A program made the translations under genes and the position numbers. Shown in pieces: positions 56,131 through 64,000 of a stretch of DNA of 64,000 bases. The DNA comes from Micractinium sp. NFX-FRZ. Its lineage: Eukaryota; Chlorophyta; Trebouxiophyceae; Chlorellales; Chlorellaceae. The notes below the pieces were generated by a model, which worked only from the letters and a program-made list of their open reading frames with translations, made no database searches and was not told where the DNA came from. The number at the start of each line of letters is the position of its first letter. Positions within the stretch are counted from its first letter, which is position 1. Where the stretch lies: positions 55,299 to 119,298 of the forward strand of contig JAPTJF010000165.1 in NCBI GenBank assembly GCA_029339195.1, read 5' to 3'.

Positions 56131-56300
56131 TCACGTGCGCCCACCCCTGCCACCTCCCCTGCCACCGCCCTGGCCCTGCTCCTGCTCCAGCTGAGTGTCG
56201 GCACTCTTGGCGCAGTATGCAGCAGAGGGGTCGCAGCCCTGGGCGGTAATGCTGTCCAGCGCGCGCCTGGGCAGAGAGTCGCTCTGCACGCCCTGCACAG
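55500..56300. repeat. Segmental duplication, copy A
   Basis: From an ACACAC run and the sequence caggactcccattttctttc onward, this region matches 63031-63855 in the same orientation with scattered substitutions and small indels. It covers the 3' flank and last exon of the proline-rich gene. Confidence 0.9.
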
Positions 56301-57961
56301 TGTGGGAGGGGGAGGGGGCAGTTGCAATTAGAGGACTGGTGAGCACGAGGGCGACATGGGAGGGTACAGCGTAGGGCACCTTAAAAGAGCAAGGTGAAGA
56401 GCTCAGGGCTGGGCGTGCCACAACCCTCGCCTGCCTCCCATCCCTCACCCACCATCCACCCTACCCCCTGCACCACAAGTTGGCCCGTGCTTGCCTGCCA
56501 GGCGGCCGCGCAGATCTGGGCACACTGGGCATCCGAGGGAGGGGCGGCGGGTGGCGGTGGGGTGGCCTCAGGGTGCGGGGGAGGGGGAGGGGACTGCTCT
56601 TCCTCCTGGGTCTGGGTGCGCGAGCCGCGGCGGTCCTCAGCGGGCGGTGGGGGCGGGGGAGGCGACTGCTCAACCTCCTCAGACTGGGTGCGGGAGCCGC
56701 GGCCAGTGTCAGTTGGCGGTGGGGGCGGGGGAGGAGACTGCTCATCAACCTGCCCCTGAATGACCACACCTCGACGGCCGGTGGTGGGAGGTGGGGGAGG
56801 GGGAGGAGACTGCTCGTCTTCTGCGCCCTGGCCCCGAGTGCGGGAGCCGCGGCCGCTGCCGGTAGCGGTGGGAGGCGGCGGGGGAGGGGATGCCGTGCGG
56901 GTGCGGGTGCCGGTGCCCGTGCCAGTGCCCGTGGTGACGGCAGCGCTAGACTCGGCCTGCGCCGCCGCCTGTCCGCCCTTGCCGTCGGCGCTGGCGGCAG
57001 CGCTGGAGTCAGCCGATGCCAAAGCCTCCCTCCCGCGCACACGGGAGGCCACCCGTGCTTGGGCTGTGGCCAGGGCAGCAGCGGAGCCTTGCCCCGCAGA
57101 GGACGCCTCGGCAGCAGCCACAGCAGCAGCCTGAGCATTGGCGGTGGCGGCGCCTCCCGTCACTTTGGCGGAGGAAGCGGCGGAGGCAGCGGCGGAGGCG
57201 GCAGCGCTGGCGGTTGCGGAGGCCGTCGCGCTGGCGGATGCCCTGGCTTCGGCGCTGGCTAGGACCAGCTTCACCGGACGAGTGGCCTGCAGCAAGGGGA
57301 ACAGAGGGGGGCGGGCAGGCTGGCCAGGTTGAACCTTGTATTGCACAGCATGACATGAGGTGCACACGGCATGAGGCAAGCTGCAGCGGGACTACGCAAG
57401 AAGAGTGAGGGCGGAGAAGCGCAGCGCAGGGATCGGGTACGGACGCGGGCGGTGTGGTGGGCAGGTGCACTCTACATAATCGTGCAGTGCTTCGAATACC
57501 ACTGCCCTAGTAGCTGTCTGAGCACACTGTTTGACCGACAGACTGCACAGGCCGGGACGTTGCTATTGGCACACCCCACCTGCACCTCCCAGCCAGGGCC
57601 GCACCTGCTCCACAAAGACGGGCAGCCCCGCCCTTGCCGCAGATGATGACCACCTTGGGCTGGTAGGCGCACTGCACACAGGAGCAAGGGGGGGGGAGGG
57701 GAGGTGCGTCAGAGGGGAGGGGTGAAAGGGGAGGTGGGGAGGTGCTGCCACCAGCAATCCGTAGGCAAGGTGGAAGGGAATGGGGGCTGCAGGCTGACAG
57801 AGCAAGGGAGTGACCACCCCCACATGTCACGCCATGCCCCAAACCAAGCCGTTCGCCGCCGCTCAGGCTGGCCACACCCTGCTTATGGAGTTCCCTGTCC
57901 GCTGCCTCACCTGGGCGAGCACGACGTACACTGGCTTGCGGCAGGTGTAGCTCACAATGAT
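56131..57961 (-). CDS. Proline-rich HRGP-like extracellular protein, apparent frameshift
   Basis: I see four exons: 57961-57911 (IIVSYTCRKPVYVVLAQ), 57671-57605 (CAYQPKVVIICGKGG...LPVFVEQ), 57286 to about 56461, and 56292-56131. The third begins ATRPVKLVLASAEARA, becomes Ala/Ser-rich, then has four SPPPPPPP blocks alternating with Arg/Gly/acidic spacers, as in green-algal hydroxyproline-rich wall proteins. The last exon has DSITAQGCDPSAAYCAK and a Gly/Arg-rich end. Cys-containing flanks around a Pro-rich rod resemble pherophorin-like layout, but I cannot confirm the domain. Exon 2 is 67 bases long, one too many to join phase 0 to phase 0. Removing one base of the C run at 57626-57629 would restore the frame. 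This is either a sequence error or a decaying gene. First exons were not found. Confidence 0.65.
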
Positions 57962-58342
57962 CTGCGGTGGGTGGGCGGGAGGGGGAGAGGCACAGTGATT
58001 GGGGACAAACAATGTGCAGGCAGGTGTCAGGCTGACCATGGCTGGCAGGCAGGCGTCAACAGGAAGCACACAGCGTGCGGCAAGGTAAGGCCGGACCGAG
58101 GGCATGGGCGAGGGATTGATGGGCAGAAGGGGGAGGGCGCAAGGGCGACGCCAGAGCAGGGAAGGCACAGTGACACTCGTAGTGTGTGCTAGGACAGGCA
58201 GCAGGCAGGCAGTAGTGCAGGTGTACCGGCAACAATGCAAGCATCAAGCGGCAGTGGAGGTGCACCAGCAGCAACAGGCGGCAGGACGCGCAACAAGCAG
58301 CAGTGCAGGTGAGAGCGTGCATGCCTGCCCACCTCCCCTGCC
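57962..58342. other. Region upstream of the proline-rich gene
   Basis: CAGGCAG and GCAGCA-type short repeats occur here. The missing 5' exons of the proline-rich gene could lie here or may have been displaced by the retroelement next to it. None is recognisable. Confidence 0.35.
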
Positions 58343-59092
58343 TCATCTGCCGGGGCTCTGTGGGTCGCTTGCTAGCAAGCCGAGCTGCTCTCCCCGCTGC
58401 GCTGCTGCCACCACCTCTGCCTCAGAGTCGTCAATGCAGAGGCCGAAGAGACTGGGGCTGAGAGGGCAGCCTTGCTTCAGGCCCAGGCATGCCTGGAAGC
58501 AAGGCGTCAGTCCGCTGGCGGTGCGCATTGACATGGGCACGTCGATGTACAGCGCTTGAACTGACTGCAGCCAGCTGTCGCCGAGACAGCGGGCCTGCAG
58601 TTTGGCCCACAGCTTGGCGCGCGGCACGGTGTCGTGTGCCTTTTGGAAGTCGTGAAAACAGGCATAGGGTGGTTTAGCGTTTAGGGCAGCAGCAGCAGCA
58701 GCATCAGCATCAGCATCAGCATCAGCATCAGCATCAGCATCGGCAGCATCAGCATCAGCATCAGCATCAGCATCAGCAGCAGAGCCAGGCAGCGACCAAG
58801 CCGAACCGTGCGACATGGGTGGCGGCGGCTGACTGCCAGTGGTGCCTGCAAGAATGCCTTCCACCCCCAGCGAGCCTGCAAGAGCAGCCCGAGTTGGTTC
58901 AAACCCTTGTTTGTTTGATTGGTTGGGCAGTGTGTGTACACCACGCGCGGCTTCGCTGCCACATGTAATGAGGGATAGCAAGCAGAGACGTGGGCCGAAG
59001 GGTGCAGCAATACGTGGTGATGGATGACGGAAGGGTACTGCAGTACGTGGTGATGGATGGGCGGACAGAGGAGGGCCGCGGTTGTGGGCCAC
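58343..59092 (-). mobile_element. Truncated non-LTR reverse transcriptase fragment
   Basis: The minus frame contains FHDFQKAHDTVPRAKLWAKL then LGDSWLQSVQALYIDVPMSM and ACLGLKQGCPLSPSLFGLCID. These are the fingers/palm motifs of LINE-type reverse transcriptases (DFxKAFDxVPR; GxxQGCPLSPxLFxLxID). The catalytic YxDD block, endonuclease and RNase H parts are absent. Just upstream in the same frame is a long Asp-Ala run coded by a hexanucleotide repeat, followed by unrelated sequence. The element is a dead fragment. It lies between the proline-rich gene and the next minus-strand gene and may have disrupted the former. Confidence 0.8.
58686..58783. repeat. Hexanucleotide (CATCAG)n repeat
   Basis: About 13 near-perfect 6-base units with a few CAG units at the ends lie in frame with the reverse transcriptase fragment, coding (Asp-Ala)n on the minus strand. 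Confidence 0.95.
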
Positions 59093-59572
59093 AGCTAGCC
59101 AGGCAGTGGGGCTGGCGGAGACGGGGCGGCTCTCATGGCTGAATGAGAGGCCAGGACACAGGCTTAGAGGGGGGGAGGGTTTTGCGTAGGCCCAGCCTCA
59201 AGGCACAGAGGAGGGGGCCTGTACAACAGGCCACATTGCAGGGGGGGGCAAGGGCAGGCGCGCAAACCAGGCACTGTGCTGCGGTGGGCGGCAAAGGGGC
59301 GATAATCAGGCGCGAACCAGGCGCCGCGCTGCGGTGGGGGTTTGGTGCAAAGGGGTGCCAGCCCAGCTGGCTGCCGATTGCGCACGGTTGGGAGGGAGAA
59401 ATGCCCAGGGAAGGTAGAGGGAGGCGGAAGGCTGGGGTGGTGCCCTCAGGCTGGCTCATGCCAGCGGCATGCAGCACAGCGCATGCAGGGGGTGCCGTGC
59501 GCGCTGTGGTGGGCGCGGTGGCCAGGGCTGCTGGCTTGCAGGAGCGATGAGCGGTGCAGCACGGGTGTGGCT
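59093..59572. other. Intergenic, short direct repeats
   Basis: tacgtggtgatggatg occurs at about 59010 and 59042, at the left border. (c/g)aaccaggc with ctgcggtggg recurs near 59265 and 59317. No gene is supported. Confidence 0.4.
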
Positions 59573-60878
59573 TCACGACTTGATGAACGCCTTGAAGGCG
59601 TTGCGCCGGGGCGCCAGCGCTGCGATTGCAGTAAAGTGGGGAGCGCAACGTTTGCTGAGGCTACCGGGATGGCACAGCAACTGCACCCTTCTGCACCACC
59701 CAGCGCTCGGCAGGGGATGGCAGCGCCCTAAGAAAGTCCGGGCAGGCTCGCCTGTCATGCAAAGCAGCACAAGGCACACACCTCCTCTGTGTGCTCTCAC
59801 ACCTGCTCGCCCCCGGACCGTGCTGCCCCACCGTCCATGCACCAGAGGCGCCCACCCCTCTCGTCCTCGGCGCTGCGCATAGCTCAGCGGCGACAACCAG
59901 CAGCACAAGGCCACGCACCTCCTGCGTTCGCGATAGGCCCAAAGTTCTCGCCGTAGAAGTTGGACAGCAGGTTCAGCTGCAGGTGGGTGAGCTGCATAAA
60001 ACGAAGGGCGGGAGGGGTGGGAAAGTGCCAGTTGGACGAGTTAACGCATGAGCTGGGAGTGTTGCAGGCATGCCAAGAGCAGATGAGAGTATGCCGGCTG
60101 GCACCGCTCAGTCCTGCACACACAATACCTTGTCATTGAAAAGCAAAGCACTCACCGACTCCAGTGCTGCCCAGGTGGCCGGGAAGACGCCGGGCGGTGG
60201 CATGGCGCCCACAGGGGCAGCGCCCGCGGGCGGCGGCTGCTCCTTGGCCAGTGGCGCCAGGATAGCCTGGTTTGGCGGCTGCCAATCCTGAGCGCGCGCA
60301 TTCTGCGCGCGGCGCCGCAGGTTGGACATGGTCGCCGCCAGTTGCGCCACCGGCGCCACCGCCGCCTGCAGCGCCGCCAGCGACGCCTGCAGCGGCGCCA
60401 GCAGTGGCGCCACTACTGCCTGCACGCCTGCTGCATTCAGTCCCTGCTGCTGGTTGGCGGGCGGGTTGCCTGCTTGCCCTTGCCCCTGATCATGCACTGC
60501 AGGGGATGCACACGACACGATAAGGGGATGCACAGTGAGAAGCGGTTTGAGGGGCAGGGCGAGCGGTGGGGACGCGACGCTGGCCGCCGCCGCGCTACCC
60601 GCTCAGCCTCACAGCGCCCTACTGACCTGCCGTCGTTGTCTCGTAAACAGTCAGGTAGTCTGCACCGCGCTCCTGCAGCGTGAGCCCGCCTGCGGGCAGA
60701 AACGCGGGGCCGATGGCCGTTAGCCCTGTGATCCACCTGCCTCGCCACTCTTTTCACTCTTTGCATCCATACCTTGGTTCTCGCGCTGGCGGCGGGCCAA
60801 CTCAGCCTCCATAATCGACATGTTAGTCGCCTGCCCGAATGGAGGCACAGCCGGCATGGGTGGAGGCTGCTGAGCCAT
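59573..60878 (-). CDS. Five-exon protein of unknown function, helical
   Basis: Exons 60878-60773, 60689-60627, 60496-60156, 59991-59919 and 59619-59573 total 630 bases, giving 209 residues, with every junction in phase. The protein starts MAQQPPPMPAVPPFGQATNM and continues EAELARRQRENQ. A Gln/Ala/Leu-rich predicted coiled coil follows (VAPLLAPLQASLAALQAAV, MSNLRRRAQNARAQDWQPPN). The end is LTHLQLNLLSNFYGENFG and LAPRRNAFKAFIKS. I know no named domain. The NLLSNFYGENFG-type motif before a basic tail recalls short lineage-specific algal proteins, some tied to retroelements; that link is only an impression. It sits between the reverse transcriptase fragment and the Cys-rich gene. Confidence 0.7.
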
Positions 60879-61281
60879 GGCTGCCAGAGACCGCACTTCC
60901 TGGTGCGTCAGCGACCGGGGTAAAGGCGGCTGCAGCTATGAGACGAAAAGGGTGGCCTGCCGCCAGGCGGGCGCCGCCTTGCGGTGCCACAGCGCGCAGT
61001 CATGGGGTGCAAATGGGGTGCATGGTGATGCAGAGCAAGCAATGCTAGGCACAACAGTCTATTCAAGAGTTGTATGATGGTGATATTAGGGGCGGGTCGA
61101 GGGATTGGTGTGTGGGAGCGGCTCGGTGGCAGCGCCTTCCGGCGGGGTGCACACCAATTCTGAAATCGAGGTGCTGTGATGAACGCAAAAAACAATGCAT
61201 ACCTGTCAAAGCATAAGCCAAGAACCTGAGGCCACAAGAGATGGGCCCCATACACCAGCGTGGGGCATCCCCCGCCCCCGC
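60879..61281. other. Tandem intergenic region
   Basis: This should hold the promoter of the five-exon gene and the 3' UTR of the Cys-rich gene, both on the minus strand. Nothing else is seen. Confidence 0.4.
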
Positions 61282-62220
61282 TTAGTGCTTGTGGTTGCTG
61301 TAGCTGCCGCCCTTGACGTGTGGGCAGCCAAAATGGCGGCCACAAAGCACGCCCCGCTTCCTGCACTTGCAGTTCCTGCCGCACAGCCCTCGGCACCGGC
61401 AAGCCGGAACGTTGCCGCTGCTGCTGCCACCGCGGCGGCTGCGCTCCGCCTCCAGCGCCGCCTTGGCTGTGACCACGGGCACACCCTCCACCCCCACGCC
61501 GCCAAAGCTCAGCTGCCCAGCCGCTGCCAGTACCGCTGCGTCCAGCATGCCAGAACAATAGGCACTTAGGCGGCTGCATCATCACAGCGTTGCCGACTGC
61601 AAAGCTCCAAGCTCTTGGGCACGCCATTTGGCCGCCGCTGTGACGCAATGCGCTGCTGTTCTTCTACTGTGCAGCTGCCACCTGTGCACGCGGTGCCTTC
61701 AGGTGCTCAGGCAGATCAGGGCAGCTGGCGTCACCGCTGCTGCCCTCGCCTGCCTGCCGCTCTGCAGGGGCTGCCAGCTGCTCAGCTGCTGCCGCTGCCA
61801 CCTGCTGTGGTTTGGGCACTGCCTGCTGCTGAGCTGCCGCTGCTGCTTCTGCCACCTGCTGCGGCATGGGCGCTGCTTGCTGCTCCGCAGCAGCTGCTGC
61901 TGCCGCGGCCTCTGCCACCAGCAGCAGGCCGTCCGCCTCAGCAGCCACTGCACCCCGTGCAGAGGAGCGGGTGCGGGCGAGCCCTCCTCTGCCTCGCTGT
62001 CTGTTGCACCGCGGGCATCCAGTGTGGCCAAGTAGGCAGCTGCTGCTTGCCGGCGCAGGCAGGCTGCCGGTGCAGGCTGTGCTGCCTGCTCAGACAGCTC
62101 AGCTGCTGCCGGGCTGCGCTTTGTGCCGGTCACGGGGGCGGGGCGGGCGCGCCGCTGCACAACCGTGCGGGGGGCAGCCGGGGCTGGGCTAGCTTCCGGG
62201 CCATTGCTGCAGGCGCATAG
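61282..62220 (-). CDS. Cys-rich protein, possible zinc-binding, structure partial
   Basis: The most convincing part is the last exon (61548-61282), with GVEGVPVVTAKAALEAERSR then a Cys cluster: CRCRGLCGRNCKCRKRG, then VLCGRHFGCPH, ending YSNHKH. The spacing C-x-C-x3-C-x3-C-x-C-x5-C-x5-C suggests metal binding, somewhat like CXC/tesmin domains. An upstream exon begins at 62220 after a strong acceptor (cctctttctctgttctgcactgcag region). Two frames compete there. One reads NGPEASPAPAAPRTVVQRRA; the other reads GHTGCPRCNRQRGRGG (also Cys-containing), then an Ala/Gln-rich run. The second continues into MPQQVAEAAAAAQQQ and PEHLKAPRAQ. I cannot fix the splicing or the start. Such Cys-rich tails occur in transposon-derived proteins, but no catalytic domain is visible. 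Confidence 0.45.
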
Positions 62221-62361
62221 CTGCAGTGCAGAACAGAGAAAGAGGTTACAAAGTCTGGGGCGACGGCGCTGAAGCAATGCACCCTCCTGACGTGAGCATG
62301 CAGGTGTGCCCCCTGGACTTCCCTGGGCAGGGTTGTAGCGCAGGGTGCCGGGTGCCGGGGC

Positions 62362-62487
62362 GGCGGCTCGGCATGATCGCGGCCGCCGCCTTGGGGCCAG
62401 AGCGGCGGCTTGCCATGGCCGCGGCTGCCGCCTCGGGGGCGGGGCGGCGGCTTGCCATCACCGCGGCCGCCGCCTCGGGGCCCGGGC
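62362..62487. repeat. 42-bp tandem repeat, three copies
   Basis: Units at 62362, 62404 and 62446 begin ggcggct(c/t)g(g/c)cat and contain gcggc(c/t)gccgcct. The length is a multiple of three and the repeat is open on both strands (Ala-rich blocks with ASRRP on the minus strand). Confidence 0.9.
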
Positions 62488-62519
62488 GGTCACCCGGGTG
62501 CAAGAGTGTGCATCCTTTG

Positions 62520-62692
62520 CCCCTGGCAAGTCTGCCCTCTCCCCTCCTCCCCCCTCCCCATCTCCCCTCACTTTCTCTCTCCTCCCCTTACTTTCCCTCC
62601 CCTCCCCGTCCCTCCCCTCTCCTCCCTTCACTTTCGCTCCCCTCCCCGCCGCTCTCCCCTCCCCCTCTCCTCCCCTCACTTCCCCTTCCTTG
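62520..62692. repeat. Polypyrimidine tract
   Basis: This is about 170 bases of almost pure C/T made of ccctcccctcc and cactttctctc-like units. The complementary strand is purine-rich and could form triplex or G-rich structures. Confidence 0.9.
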
Positions 62693-63030
62693 CAATGCAG
62701 TGGACAAGTCTTGCCAAGCTGTGATCAGACGGCTCTCCATTTGATACATCTGGCTGCCGTTGGCCGGTAAAAACAAACAGTGCTCTTCAGCGCTAGCAAA
62801 CTGGAAAAGCATGTCCGTGCTATGCCCTACTAGCGCCACGTGGCGTGTGCAAGTGACTGGGCATCTGGAAAGGCACAAGCTACGGATGCACAATCCAACA
62901 TGCACACCTGTTTCATGAACTGTGCAAGCCCTATTTGCACACATATTTGGGTGGGTATTGACACGTTTTGGTTGATCAATTGAGGCTTGCACAGCACATT
63001 GACTTGTGCACCTGGCGCCACAGCGCGTCA

Positions 63031-63855
63031 CACACACACACACCAGGCACATGGACTCCCATTTTCTTTCGCCCAAATGACAGCCCCGCACATGTTGCCT
63101 ATGCTGTGAGCTCCACACTCTGCCATTGTGCCTGCCATCCTCCCGGCGTGTTGCTGCTGGCCGTGCTCCAGACCCTTGTGCTGCCTGCCCGTCCCTTGTG
63201 CCCGCCAAACCCACACGGTCGCACATTGTTTCTGCGCCCCCCACTTCCCACCCACGCAAGCCTGCCAGGCAGCCCTGGGCACTTCATCAAGACACTTACA
63301 CAAAGCCGACAGGTTCAAACAGGCTGGCTGCCTTGTGTTGCACGCACAGCAAACTATCAGAACAAATCACAGATTCAGGCACGTGACAAAATTCAGGGGA
63401 GGCGTGGGGTAGAGTGGGGTGGGATGCGAGGTGAGCGATCGAAGTGACCAATCAGGGAATGAGGGGTCGGTGGGGGAGGTGGGGTGTGCGTGCGCACGGT
63501 GGGCGTGTGCGGCACCTTCTTCTTGAATGGCAATCTTCTAGGGTAATGCATCCCCAAATGGGGTGGATCTTGGGTGATGCACCGTCTACACAGGCGCGCA
63601 GCGGGAGGTGTGTGGGAGAGCTTGCACAGCGCACTCAGCTCCAGAGCCGCTGTTTTAGCGCACAAGTGTGCATGTGAGCGCATCACCTGCGCCCACCCCT
63701 GCCACCTCCCCTGCCACCGCCCTGGCCCTGGCCCTGTTCCTGCTCCAGCTGAGTGTCGGCGGGCTTGGCGCAGTAGCGGGCAGAGGGGTCGCAGCCCTGG
63801 GCGGTGATGCTGTCCTGCACAGGCTTAGGCAGAGAGTCGCCTTGCACGCCCTGCA
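63031..63855. repeat. Segmental duplication, copy B
   Basis: This matches 55500-56300 in the same orientation. Differences include a changed segment near 63148-63180, small indels, and six extra bases in the coding exon. Similarity fades beyond about 63855. Confidence 0.9.
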
Positions 63856-64000
63856 GCAGATGTGAACGGGGGTGGGCAGGGGTGGGGGTGGTGAAGAAGA
63901 GGGGGAGGGGGGGGGGGGGGGGGGGGGTGCGGTGGGTGGGCACGGTGGGTGAGGTTGAGCGCCCGCTGGCGGGGCGGGGCAAGCAGGCAGGGCCCTGGAG
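63683..64000 (-). CDS. Second HRGP-like paralog, last exon, cut by window edge
   Basis: The last exon (63850-63683) codes GVQGDSLPKPVQDSITAQGC then DPSARYCAKPADTQLEQ and a Gly/Arg-rich end. It matches the final exon of the proline-rich gene at 56292-56131 with about nine substitutions and two extra residues (Gln-Gly), all in frame. Both Cys are kept. The acceptor (ctgctgcag) is intact. The rest of the gene lies beyond the right edge of the window. Frame-preserving differences suggest both copies have been, or were until recently, under selection. Confidence 0.7.
   Translation of the reverse strand, partial: LQGPACLPRPASGRSTSPTVPTHRTPPPPPPLPLFFTTPTPAHPRSHLLQGVQGDSLPKPVQDSITAQGCDPSARYCAKPADTQLEQEQGQGQGGGRGGGRGGRR
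63907..63927. repeat. Homopolymer G tract, 21 bases
   Basis: An uninterrupted run of 21 G lies in the intron just upstream of the last exon of the second HRGP-like gene. Confidence 0.9.

Larger units (their letters stand above)
62221..63030. other. Repeat-rich region upstream of the Cys-rich gene
   Basis: A 42-bp triplet repeat and a pyrimidine-rich tract lie here, followed by about 330 bases of unremarkable sequence. First exons of the Cys-rich gene could be here; the 42-bp repeat is open in frames on both strands. Confidence 0.4.

Noticed and set aside
58686..58783. CRISPR-like array
   Set aside because: It is a simple six-base repeat with no spacers, in a eukaryotic genome.

Overview
This window is nuclear DNA of a GC-rich green microalga. 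The best fit is a chlorophyte of the Chlorella type (Trebouxiophyceae), inferred from dense genes with many short GT-AG introns, TGTAA poly(A) signals, CAG/CTG-rich coding sequence and plant-type gene families. I could not run a search, so the species is not named. There is no prokaryotic operon, CRISPR array, rRNA gene or confident tRNA gene.

From about 0.6 to 55.4 kb lie 18 mostly single-copy host genes, largely alternating in strand, so most promoters are shared divergent regions and most 3' ends converge. In order: an arrestin-fold protein (-); a short protein with an MGC acylation start and a Gln-rich tail (+); a COMT-like O-methyltransferase (-); a ferredoxin-like protein resembling the complex I subunit C1-FDX (-); a Barentsz/CASC3-type exon junction complex protein with a PAM2 motif (+); a bifunctional FMN hydrolase/riboflavin kinase (-); a Tyr/Gly-rich RS-domain protein (+); a class 3 lipase (+); a small one-pass membrane protein (-); a GNAT acetyltransferase (+); a Ser-rich repeat protein (-); a TPT-family transporter (+); a strictosidine synthase-like protein (-); a GET1/WRB-like membrane protein (+); a Gag1-clamp (DUF4050) protein (-); a palmitoyltransferase with DHYC in place of DHHC (+); pyrroline-5-carboxylate reductase (-); and an F-box protein with a glycoprotein-recognition (FBA) domain (+).

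The last 8.5 kb (55.4-64 kb) is accessory in character. A direct segmental duplication of about 0.8 kb, with copies 7.5 kb apart, carries the last exon and 3' flank of two paralogous proline-rich (HRGP-like) genes. The first paralog has an apparent one-base frameshift. Between the copies sit a truncated non-LTR reverse transcriptase split by a hexanucleotide repeat, a lineage-type five-exon gene, a Cys-rich gene, and simple repeats.

The most unusual signal is structural. In at least five unrelated genes an intron carries decayed copies of the exon edge that flanks it (splice site plus neighbouring coding bases), repeated at about 50-120 bp and often near 100 bp. This looks like repeated tandem duplication across splice junctions and may be a route of intron growth or gain in this genome. 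Functional themes among neighbours (RNA binding, flavin and proline metabolism, lipid and membrane proteins) show no shared pathway, so I infer no operon-like cluster.
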